DNA of 64,000 bases from Ornithodoros turicata (taxonomy: Eukaryota; Arthropoda; Arachnida; Ixodida; Argasidae): the NCBI RefSeq assembly GCF_037126465.1, contig NC_088201.1, forward strand, positions 127,906,665 to 127,970,664. Reading direction: 5' to 3'. Positions 33,776 through 43,250 of this stretch are shown piece by piece; within the stretch, counting starts at the first letter, position 1, and each line of letters starts with the position of its first letter. Position numbers and translations under genes: made by a program. Below the pieces are notes generated by a model. The model was not told the origin of the DNA, ran no database searches, and saw only the letters and a list, made by a program, of their open reading frames with translations.

Positions 33776-34805
33776 ATGGCGTCGCTCATCAACTGGGACG
33801 CATTGTCCAGTATCACTCAGCTTGGTGATGTATCGGACGAAGCCCTCAAAGAACTGCGACGTCGTGGGTATTCGTGTCATGGTCGTCGAAATGCCATCAT
33901 GCGCAGACTATTCGACTGTATACAAGAAGAACGAGGCGCTTGGCCATTATCCGTCCAACCTCGTACCCAACAATCACCTACCGCCCCCTCGCAAATATCG
34001 TCGGAGTCTTCACAGCCTTCTCCCCAATCAGTCACTCCGTCTTTGCTGCGAGTCACGACGATGACCGACTTGTTATCTATCCACACCTTTGAGGACAACC
34101 GCCGTCACTCGTCGAAGCAGTGGTTGAGCGAACTCGAATGCGCACGCAAGCTCGCACAGTGGTCTGACGAAGTCCTTCGAGCAATTGCTGTAAGCAAACT
34201 TCGTGGAACGGCCCGCAACTGGCACGACGCTCTTGGGAAACACTGCGAAACGTGGTTATCTTGGAACACGGCGTTCCAGACTTAGTTCAGGGATGATCTC
34301 ACGCTGATAGAATGGCAAGCAAAAATCTCTGAAGGCGTTCAAAATCCAGGGCAATCACTGGACAGCTACACGTTCGCCAAACTCAAGCTCCTTGCCCGTT
34401 CTCCAGTGCCCTTGACTGAAAAGCAGCAAATTGACTATCTTCTTCAAGGACTTCAAGGCCTCAACTTTGTGGCAGCAATTGTTGTCCAGCGACCAAAGAC
34501 CGTTGCAGGCTTCATTGACATCGTCACTGACCTCGAGAATAGCCTCCTACATCCCCGACGTTGTCATCGCCATGCGTCTCAGCAACGGACTGACAGTCCA
34601 CCTCAACCGCGAACGTCAACAACTGGATTACAGATTCAAAATGGTCGCATGTCTTCGTCTACCTCCCCTAGTCACACTCTTCCATCTCCTGCGAACGGCA
34701 TCACGAACTCTTTGCTTGCTCGTCGCCAACGTATATCTGCCTTGCCTACAGCTGAGCAGGAAGCGAAATACAAAGCGATATCCGACCGACTAATGTACCG
34801 TCGTC
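33776..34805 (+). pseudogene. Gypsy gag, one in-frame stop
   Basis: Starts at ATG 33776 (MASLINWDALSSITQL). The N-terminal part resembles a SAP-like helix region (LKELRRRGYSCHGRRNAIMR). It is followed by a retrotransposon gag core (WLSELECARKLAQWSDEVL, AISKLRGTARNW-like) and, after TAG at 34283-34285 in the same frame, SLDSYTFAKLKLLARSPVPL and YLLQGLQG. Gag forms the particle shell. No zinc knuckle was seen before the frame ends. The protease frame is different, implying frameshifting or a decay indel. Confidence 0.75.
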
Positions 34806-35664
34806 ACAATCAGCACTTCACAGCACCCCAGCTGTTACGGATGGCTCCCAGCGACAGTGTTCCTTCTTTGAGGCCACCATCACAGGCCTTGGTACACGCG
34901 ACGCATTCCCGGACACAGGATCCAAGCTCACTCTCGTGTCCCAATCACTTCTGTCCGCCCACATGGTCCTTCCATGGACCCAGCCTCCTCTGGATGTAGT
35001 AGGTGGTTCCTCACTGCTGCCCATAGGTACTGCCATCCTTGAGATCACCATCGGGAACGTCTCTGCCTTGGTCAAAGCAGCAGTTCTGACCAACAATGTG
35101 TTGCCATTCATCATTGGTGAAGATTGGTTCGAAACTGCCAAAGCTCAATTGATTTTCCAGCCACCCAAGCCAACCTACTTCTCTGGCACTATCATACAGG
35201 CACGCCCCAAGGTTGCACCTCGCGTGGCCAATGCTGTTATCCTCCGAGGTTCTGCCCTTGCCTGTACTGCTGGTGCTCCCATTCCTAAAGACTGCCTACT
35301 AACTGATCCCTTGCCTTCTGAGCAGGAACCTCCCTGGAAAGCCTTCAACCAGAAAGTACCTTTCAACATGCCTGAGGCCAACACCGAACCCCAGCCTTCA
35401 GCCCAGCCCACCGGTGTTATCTCGGTTTCAATTCATAGTGAGCTTCCACCAGCCGCAATCGGAGCTCATCTGTCGCCAAGCCAACAGTCAGAAGTTCAGT
35501 CCATCTTAACAGGTCATTATCAAGTCTTCTCCCGCCATGAAGATGATATGGCCCACTACACGGGCATTGAACATCCGTTGACCTTTTGCCAAATACCACA
35601 CCTTATAGCCGCAGCCCGTAACGCTACGCTCCGGATGACAGAAAATTTCTGGAGGAACGTATAA
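34806..35664 (+). pseudogene. Gypsy aspartic protease and linker
   Basis: A frame including 34936-35664. The upstream same-frame stretch carries the retropepsin active-site motif Asp-Thr-Gly-Ser (FPDTGSKLTLVS, about 34911-34940), then VVGGSSLLPIGTAILEITIG and VLPFIIGEDWF (typical of the second half of retropepsin). Then comes a proline-rich linker and the start of the RT region, ending with NFWRNV and a stop caused by an inverted duplication. Confidence 0.72.
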
Positions 35665-36115
35665 TGTCTTGACACAGGAGTTTCTTTACTCCTGTGTCAA
35701 GACATTATACGTTATGCTACAGGCCCCTGGGCGTTCCCCGTCGTCACCAAGGGTAACAAAAAGCGACTTTGTGTGAACTATGTGCCTTTGAACGAATACT
35801 ATCAGTGTTGTTCAACCTTTGCCTCATGCGGATGACATCATCCAAGACATTGTCGGATGTGGATTCTTTGCTTTTCTCGACTTAAAAACGCCTACTGGTA
35901 ACTGAGCCTTCGCCCAGAAGACTATGAAAAGACCACCTTCATTATCCACAATGGCACTTTTATGTGGGCTCGCATGCCATTCGGATTGAAAAATGTCCCG
36001 TCGACGTTTCAACGTATCATGCAGTTTGTCTTTCGGGACGTCCAGCCTCATACTGGCAAGCATGGCATCCGTGCTTATTTGGACGATATTCTGATGTATG
36101 CTGACTCCTTTGGCA
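35644..36115 (+). pseudogene. Gypsy reverse transcriptase, N-terminal half
   Basis: Recognisable in shifting frames: GPWAFPVVTKGNKKRLCVNY (about 35718-35780), FAFLDLK, SLRPEDYEKTTFI, ARMPFGLKNVPSTFQRIM and the polymerase active site YLDDILMYAD (about 36076-36105). The frame is broken by the 26-bp palindrome and at least one more indel near 35820-35900. It ends right after the YLDD motif; thumb, RNase H and integrase are deleted. Confidence 0.82.
35656..35713. repeat. Perfect 26-bp palindrome with 6-base loop in RT
   Basis: AACGTATAATGTCTTGACAC... at 35656-35681 and its exact reverse complement at 35688-35713, loop TTCTTT. It interrupts the RT reading frame. Confidence 0.95.
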
Positions 36116-36212
36116 CCTTTTTCTCTTTTCAGTTTCTGGCAGTTCTTGCTATATTTTTGAACCTTTGCACTGTGCCATCAAGAGGACTTGGTCTCTTCGG
36201 AGAAGGGTGGGA

Positions 36213-36306
36213 TGTGACCGTAGTACCAGTAGTACCTTCTCCCCTCGCTTACCATTGGCGGCACCCCGGTGCCAAGCCTCGCCCTCTCCCCCGCTGCTGG
36301 CCAGAG
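36213..36306 (+). repeat. 3' LTR of gypsy, left part
   Basis: TGTGACCGTAGTACC start directly after the polypurine tract; ends GGCCAGAG, which is duplicated at 37370-37377 around a hAT insertion. Confidence 0.85.
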
Positions 36307-37369
36307 CAGTGTTGCCACACCTACAGATTTATCATGAAATCTACCTACTTTTTAAAAAATCTACAGATCTACAGAGATATCTTGAAATCTCATGATATTT
36401 TGCTCCAACGAATGGATCACTCAACACAGCGTTTCGCATCAGTTCACAAAACGACCACGGTGAAAAATGTCAGCAGAACGCGGGGGTGAGTGTTTTACCG
36501 ACTATTTTTAGAATATTTTCCGGCGTTAATTTGATGAAAACGAAGAAAAGAAACAGCCTCTCAACGACCACTATAACTGGCCTCCTGCACACGAAACGCA
36601 TGCTGTTGGGTCAAGCTGCTTCGCCTCCGCCGTTGACAAGGATTTGATCCGTCGATAACAAAACTGGCGGGCATCGGCGGAGGAGAAGGACGTCTACGGA
36701 CTGAGCCATTGGCGAGCCTCAACGCAAAATCAGTCCTCTTGAGTGTTTGTGTGCGCGTTACCAGTTTGCCTCGCAGACTTGACTTGACTGGCTTTGAAGT
36801 GAAATCACAACATTTATAGTTCACGTCACGCATGTACGCTTTCATTATGTCTGTGGAAATAATATATCGGGCTTTATTGTTTTTGTGGTCCATTGTGATC
36901 CTCGCTCACTGTGATGGTGGAACGAGCGAGAGAAATGTTCCTACTACACGCGATGCGTTATTCATGTATTGGAGCGGCATAGCTGATGTGAATACACGTA
37001 TTACACGTATTAATACACAGTATTAAAGTCTACGTGCAGTGACGCTTTTTTATTGTGAGTGTAGCGGACACCTAAGTCTGCTACAATCATAAAAAACGGG
37101 ACATAGCAAACCGAAACCGAAAGTTCCAACGCGTAATGCTAGAACGCCGCAGCAATAAATTCCGGCTGTGGTCTTCAGCAGTGGAACAAAATAAGCTCTT
37201 GCTCTTCCACTAATTTAGAGACGCAGGCAGATATTCCAGATTCGAAGGCAAAACGTTCAAGAAACTGAGTTTTGAGTGGATACAGATTTTTAGCTCGATC
37301 TACAGATTTTTCTGACTCGGATCTGCAGATTATTTTTTTTTTTTTTTTTTTTTACGTGTGGCAACACTG
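36307..37369. mobile_element. Non-autonomous hAT element inside the gypsy 3' LTR, 1,063 bp
   Basis: Ends CAGTGTTGCCACAC and GTGTGGCAACACTG; perfect 8-bp target duplication GGCCAGAG (36299-36306, 37370-37377). Near both ends are short CTACAGATTT/TACAGATTTTT repeats. A T-run lies at 37332-37353. No transposase. Removing it restores a continuous LTR. Confidence 0.93.
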
Positions 37370-37377
37370 GGCCAGAG

Positions 37378-37515
37378 TGTTCTCCTGCCTTACCTCGCGT
37401 GCGGACGCGCGCTCCCTCGTTTGTCAATAAACCAGTTATCATTATGTAGCCACAGTGACTTCAGCCTTATTCACCTTCATCCCTTCATCATTCTCATCAT
37501 CACCCCACCCTCACA
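37378..37515 (+). repeat. 3' LTR of gypsy, right part
   Basis: Continues TGTTCTCCTGCC and ends CACCCCACCCTCACA, complementary in form to the TGTGA start. Followed by GTAT. Confidence 0.85.
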
Positions 37516-37521
37516 GTATAT

Positions 37522-37556
37522 GGCGCCCGGCACACTTCTCCTTCTAGCCACTGTAC
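37522..37556 (-). repeat. 35-bp perfect inverted match to 24666-24700 (right copy)
   Basis: Reverse complement of the left copy with no mismatch, lying six bases beyond the gypsy 3' LTR. Confidence 0.75.
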
Positions 37557-37938
37557 AGTCGGTCACACACGCAGCGCCGACCGTGAGCGGAGCAACTGCG
37601 AGCTCGCGAGGTGGCCGGGAACGCGCCCTGGGAAGCACTCCCAACGACGGGAACACGGATTGTCTTTAGTGGGATTCCAGCACGAGGGTACAGATGTGAC
37701 TGCTTTCCCACTACGAAATGTGAAAATCTCTGGTACTGTTTTCGTTGCGCTGTGCCGAATCGCGCCGGACTATGGTCCCGGCAGGATGAGAAAACGTTAC
37801 GTAGCGTACGCTGGCCGTCGGCGCGCAGCGCGGGTGGCCATGGGCGAAGACTACGTCGGACTCTAAACCGGCCTTTACCCCGCAATAGCGGGGCGCGACC
37901 ACCAGATACGTTTCTTCAACCCGGTCTTGTGTTATTAA

Positions 37939-38278
37939 CCGTGTATTCACACGAGCGACATACTCACAGAAGATGATTCTAGTGGAAGAAAAAGCGAAAA
38001 TACTGCTTATACAGAGCCGAAGTTCCGTCCCGTGTTGTGCTGAGCATTCACACGGTGCGGACTACCGGGAGCGGCGTATTGCGCATTTAGCAGACGTCGC
38101 CGTCCGCCTGTCTTCCTGTCGCCGGAATATCTTGTGGCTGTGGCGCAGGGTATTCCCCACGGTAAGCAGTGTACGTGAAGACACGACGCTGAGCGCTCGC
38201 GCTCATGTGACAGCAGAAAGCTATGACGTTTCTCGCGTCTTCCGCTTCTGGGAAAATATCGCTCGTGTGAATACACGG
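37939..38278. mobile_element. piggyBac-like MITE, 340 bp
   Basis: TIRs of about 20 bp: CCGTGTATTCACACGAGCGA on the left and the reverse complement on the right. The left flank is TTAA (37935-37938). The right flank reads TAAC, consistent with TTAA that lost a T. No coding sequence. Confidence 0.75.
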
Positions 38279-39484
38279 TAACTCCCAGACCTTTTAGCCA
38301 ACTGTGGACGATCGTGGGCACACCCCTCCGCGTGACTATATGTCGGTGCGTGTTTGCGGTTTGGATAACAAGCTACGTTGTCTTGTATTCATCGTCGAAA
38401 TCAGGAGGAGGATGGCGACATACGAAATATCCGAGATGGACAAAGATATTACGCGATGCACAAAGCGCCTGGGAATTGTTCTGTACGCAGCAGCTTCCGA
38501 AAGGCCACCGACAGAGACGTTTTCTGACGAAGATACGAAAACGCGCTGAGCTAACCATGCCGACAATCAACGGCTGTATGCAGTGACTTATCCAGACCCC
38601 CTACAACTCCCAAACCTGAGAGACATCCTCTAAAATTTTGAGATAATGCAATATTTCGTCAACGAGCATAAAAGTACATGGGAGTACCCCCAATGTTGTC
38701 ACGTAATACCCCATCTGCGGAGCCTGATGCACCCATGGGACAAAATTCTCGGTAAGTCACTGGCTACATTACACTTCCCATAAGCTTCAGTGCCATCAAC
38801 GACGAAATACGATCTTAGCTCCAGTCTAGATTAAAACATATTTCATAACAAAGTTTGCAAACATGCTCGTAAGTCTTGCTATTTACTCGATAAAATCCGT
38901 CCGCCAATAGGCAACATCACCTGCGTTTGACATCATTGCCAGTTTGTTTCGCAGCCTGGGCAGCCATTCTCAGCCGTGGTTAATGGCGAGTATTTTCACT
39001 ATCTTAAAGATTTTCAATTTCGTATTTCACAAAGTGAATGTTATAGCACAGAGGAACAAAGTGAAGATGATCGTAGGCTTGTATAATATTTTTTATTGTA
39101 TAGTAAGTAGTAGTGTAGTCTTAGATTGTATAGTAATATCTTTTAATTGTCCCTTCACTGGTTATTCCCTATTCCACTCGGTGGAATTCGCTTTACAACG
39201 CCTTGGACCAGGTGCGGTAAGTGGTAAGTGCAGTTAGCACTATTTGTGATGCTGTGAATCTTTCACGATGTGCTTTCAGTGCTGATGAGAGGGCACTCAT
39301 ATACTATTCAAGAATATACTATTTCGCCATCCATGCATCCATTTCGCCTTCGTATTTCCTACATTTTCTGGTCCGGCGTCGAGTGTGTCATGACTGTGGT
39401 TGGTATCTTGTGTGTTTTAACGAAATTTTTCATGTTTTGCAGATCATGCAGCCAGTGGCAAAGCCTCCCAATGTAATATGTATA
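38279..39484. other. Unassigned sequence
   Basis: No gene, TIR pair or SINE is recognised. Several short frames are present without domains; AT-rich from 38980. Confidence 0.4.
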
Positions 39485-40358
39485 CAGTCAAACCTCGTTA
39501 CAACGAAACGCGATACAACGAAATTCGCGATAGAGCGAAATAATTTGGATTCCCCGGCAGATGGCCATAGAGATCAATGTATTTTAACTCCCGCTACAAC
39601 GAAACACTTTTTAGCCGCCGCCTCGATACAACGAAAGAACGAGATAAGGTTTATGACCCCAAAGCCGACTTTAGGGTCATGAAAACAAAGGGCGCGAGCT
39701 GCGTCCTGTTCCCGCGGCGAAAGATGGCACGCGCGATTATGGTCGGGAGGAATCTGGTGCCTACAAAAGGAAGTCTGAGTCATTGGAAGGTTAGGGATTT
39801 TCTTCCGAGGCTTCTCCTTTTCGCGCTTGTTTTGAACTGTCCGGTTGCAGCCAACTAAAAAGAGCACGAGACGCAAGGCGCCATCGCGCGCGTGGGAAAC
39901 GCTTCGTTCGCGTGGCGGCGTAAATGACGAAATCAGCCTAGATGATTTTCTTGACGGGGACAAACATGCCGTAGCAACGGAGAGCCTTATGGAAAACGCA
40001 CTGTCATAGACGTAGAAGGTTTGCGGGAGATCGCAACACGATATGGAGAAAGCTGCGGAGGCTTCGGCGGCGTACGAACAATGCGTGACACCGCGTCTTC
40101 TAGGCACGACGCAGACGCGTATCACCGGCTATTTCACGCAAGAATAAAATGCCGTAGGTGCACCTTGGCGCTGTATTTGTAGTTGTCATTTTTCACGAAA
40201 AACATTTCCGCATCATCGCGGGAGTTATCGACGCTTATCTACAGCGCGCACCCTCGCAAAGGTCGCGATCCGCGACCTTCAATTCGGTACAACGAAATGT
40301 TCGATACAACGAAAGAAATTGCAGTCCCCGTGGGTTTCGTTATATCGAGGTTCGACTG
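39485..40358 (+). mobile_element. Deleted Tigger/pogo element, 874 bp
   Basis: Ends CAGTCAAACCTCGTTACAAC and, inward from the right, CAGTCGAACCTCGATATAAC, with TA on both sides. Internal sequence has extra end-like motifs (GATACAACGAAA several times). A remnant of the transposase C-terminus may be at 39900-40010 (acidic DDFLDGDKH reading). The flanks are rich in TATAC. Confidence 0.85.
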
Positions 40359-40594
40359 TATGTATACTATAATATGTATACCCAATGTAATATGTATACT
40401 AAGTATATGCATATGGGATCCTTGCCTCTGATGCTCTAGTCCCTTCGACGCGTCTTACATAGCCTACTGAGGCAAAGGTTCTGTAAAGCCATCCGTAGAC
40501 GGTTTGCACGTTGGAATTTCAAAAAGGTAAATGCTGTTTTTCTATGTATCTACATTGATGGCGTATGGGTCCTCAAATATGTGCCCAGGTTTCT

Positions 40595-41131
40595 GAAGCA
40601 GTTCACCAGTTCTGACTATTTGACTGCATCACCAAAACATCGGCGATTCAGGCTGAGCTGGCTTTGTGATTGTGGATCTGGAACGAAGCAACTGGAGAGT
40701 TGTTCAGCATGAATATAACAGGAGGCTGGCAACATCGTTAGACCAGGGGAGAGACCATAAAGAGCAGCCAGATGCAGCAGAGCTTCCTGGTGACGTCAGG
40801 CACCAACGAGCTTGGGCGCTGGAGGCTAACCAACAGGAAGTCACAGGAGTTCTCCTTCCTCGATGCCTTTCCCATCATCAAAGCCATTGTTCATGGCTAC
40901 AACACCATGTTGCCATCGTCTGCATCGGTTAAGCGAGTCTTTAGCATGGCTAAGGACACTGTCAGTCAAAATAGGGGCCGCCCAACCGACGGTAACTTCG
41001 AAAGTCAATTGCTTCTATGCTGCAACAAGAGCTTTTTCAAAATTCAAGATTTATTTAATTTGGGTCATGTAAAAGATGCAAAATTCAAATGGACCGTGAG
41101 GGCGAACCCTTTTCGCAATAACAGAATGTGA
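40595..41131 (+). pseudogene. hAT transposase C-terminal fragment
   Basis: The frame ending at 41131 contains the hAT dimerisation block: FPIIKAIVHGYNTMLPSSAS, then VKRVFSMAKDTVSQNRGRP and FESQLLLCCNKSF. In the family this region reads LPSSAxVERLFS. Upstream sequence at 40595-40770 gives plausible earlier pieces in other frames. The DDE core and BED finger are absent. It is followed by AATGTAATTA-type repeats at 41225-41403. Confidence 0.78.
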
Positions 41132-41224
41132 CAATCCTTGTGATGCACAGACTTAAGTATATCTTGTGGTTACAACAGCACCGTCTGACAACACATTTCC
41201 GCATCCTCAATATCATTACAATTA

Positions 41225-41403
41225 CTTTTTCAGTAATGACTTTGTAATGTCATTACTTGTACTAACCATAATGTAATGTAATTAAATTAAATTCAGCGGT
41301 GTAGTGTGTCCTTCCTGCAGCATCTTAGTGTTTTTAGCACTGGTTTTAGCGATTTTAATAAAATTCTAACTGAAGTAATGAGTAATGTAATTCAATTACA
41401 TTT
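41225..41403. repeat. Palindromic GTAATGTAATTA-type repeats next to hAT fragment
   Basis: Repeated AGTAATG, GTAATGTCATTAC, ATAATGTAATGTAATTA and GAGTAATGTAATTCAATTAC motifs. Similar motifs lie at 63490-63625 beside another hAT gene, suggesting subterminal transposase-binding repeats. Confidence 0.55.
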
Positions 41404-41410
41404 TAAAACC

Positions 41411-41709
41411 AGCAGCATGGCCGAGTGGGCTAAGGCGTCCGCTCGTTGGTGGTAACCAAGATCGTGCTGTAGACTGGGAGGTGGTGGGTTCGAATCCTAC
41501 CGCCGGCTGTGCTGTCTGAGGTTTTTCCTGGGTTTTCCGAAGACTTTCCAGACGAATGTCGGCACAGTTCCCCCTGAAGTCGGCCCAGGACGCACACTAA
41601 TCCCCCTGTCCCCCACTCCTTCCTGCTGTCCTCTCTCCGTCTGTGCACATCTGTACGCCGCTCATAGCCACAGTTGCTTCGCGGCGCTAACACGGAAAAA
41701 AAAAAAATT
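41411..41709 (+). mobile_element. tRNA-derived SINE, family 2
   Basis: tRNA-like head GGCCGAGTGGGCTAAGGCG (A box) with a long variable arm and B box GGTTCGAATCC, a body with TTTTTCCTGGGTTTTCCGAA, GGCACAGTTCCCC and CCCACTCCTTCCTGC, ending in poly-A at 41695-41705. ATTTTAAA on both sides may be the target duplication. The head has the layout of a Ser/Leu-type tRNA. It resembles tick Ruka-type SINEs, from memory only. Confidence 0.88.
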
Positions 41710-42959
41710 TTAAAGTAACTTACCCAGATATATGGTCCGTGTGGACATTCAAAGGGTTCCATGTCATTCGTCCCAACCCAGAAAGGGTTCTCTACACATG
41801 CAGGGCTAAGAACCACTCGTCTAGAGGAGTATTTGGATTCCTGCATATGCAGTTGTAAGGTACAGGTTCTGACACTTCGGTAGTTCCGGATGACAATCGA
41901 AGTACTGTTGGTTGATGACACACTGGACAATGTATTTCCCACCACAGTGCACCATGTTCCATGAGTCGCTTCATGACTTCTGGTCTACCTACAGGAGGAG
42001 AAGTGATCATGCAGTTTTACTACATAAATTTTCATACAGTCTAGCATCACTCTTCACTCGAAAGGAATGGCTGCCCTGTGTTCTAACAATGAGCAGAAAA
42101 GCAAAAGGAAAAATAACAATGTCAGTAAAGGTAGTACAGTCACTGTACTTGAGTCAACTATAAGGAGACATGAAAGGCATAAAAAAAATAAAATAAAAAT
42201 AATATACCAGGAAGAGCAGAAATAAGGCTTACAAGCCCTGGGACACACACTCGCACAATGAGCATGCGGCAGCGGTGCATACTCAAAAAAGCCCCAAATT
42301 TACCTCCAATATAAATTAGCTAATGTCCTGAAAGTCGTTTCGCCCTGAAAGCTCTTTTGTTTTTATGAAGACGAAGACTCGTGCTGGCACACCTGTAGTT
42401 TCAAGGTGAGGCCAAACCCTGTAGGTAAATTAACTGTAATAATAGCAAACGATAATAACAGGTAATACTTGCTCGGTGTGCAAGCTTCTGTTGCTATGTA
42501 CAGTGATGACGATATAGAGCCTAGTTCCTGGTCAAAAGTAAAGAACTGAGATTGCATGACGTGCGTTATGCACCAAACTTTCTAATTTTTTTTTACTTTT
42601 CAAGGAGCATTAAAGTGGCACTCAGCATGCCCCGAAACTGCTGCCAACTTGCAAAGCTGTCTAGGAAAAGCATTCCCATAAAATATTTCTCTCCAGAATT
42701 TCTTCACTGTGGAGCAATTTCATTTACGAAATTGCTGCAGCGACGAGAGATTCGAGCGCTCAAACTGTGAACCACACTCCCTCTACTGTGACGTCTGTGA
42801 TTGAGAGCCCTCTCATTCATTAGCAAAAAAAAAATTGTCTGCTACGAGCAGTCACGAGCACGGAGAGCTGTTCCTTGTTGACTGCTATTCATTATATCGC
42901 ATTTTCTGAAAAACAAAGCATATGTGCAGCCTGACAAAATATGGTAGTGAAAGTGATAT

Positions 42960-42960
<1 letters not shown>
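41710..42960. other. Unassigned sequence
   Basis: No gene or element ends recognised; A-rich runs near 42180. Confidence 0.4.

Positions 42961-42998
<38 letters not shown>
42961..42998. repeat. (TA)n microsatellite
   Basis: About 18 TA units; shorter TA tracts at 43018-43028. The motif GGTAGTGAAAGTGATA flanks both sides, suggesting local duplication. Confidence 0.95.
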
Positions 42999-43003
<5 letters not shown>

Positions 43004-43197
43004 ATTGATACATATGATATATATATATGGTAGTGAAAGTGAAAGTGATAGAAAGATCACTAGAGTAATTATTCGTGGCTTCTGTGCAATCCTGAATTGC
43101 ATGTCTCCAACTGGGGAGTGACGTACACGTGAGCCATGTAATGCAGCAGTCAAAGTGCGTAACACTTCGGAGGCTGAAGAAGGACGTCACAGAAAGG

Positions 43198-43250
43198 GTT
43201 AGTCAGGTGTAGGACTCGAGTCCACATCATCTGGATTACCTTTCCAGTGA
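43198..43250 (-). mobile_element. tRNA-like SINE head fragment, family 3
   Basis: The minus strand reads GGTAATCCAGATGATGTGG and a degenerate B box, matching the + strand copy at 45766-45835. No body or tail is identifiable. Confidence 0.45.

Larger units (their letters stand above)
33072..37515 (+). mobile_element. Degraded Ty3/gypsy LTR retrotransposon
   Basis: Order: LTR part, leader repeats, gag, aspartic protease, start of reverse transcriptase, then a jump to a polypurine tract (36200-36212, GAGAAGGGTGGGA) and the 3' LTR. RNase H and integrase are absent, so a large internal deletion lies near 36110. The 3' LTR (36213-36306 plus 37378-37515; 232 bp, TGTGA...TCACA) is split by a hAT insertion. 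It may truly begin at 28986 if that U3 fragment is its 5' end. Confidence 0.82.

Noticed and set aside
39574..40125. 183-codon minus-strand frame
   Set aside because: Antisense to a deleted Tigger element; no domain recognised.
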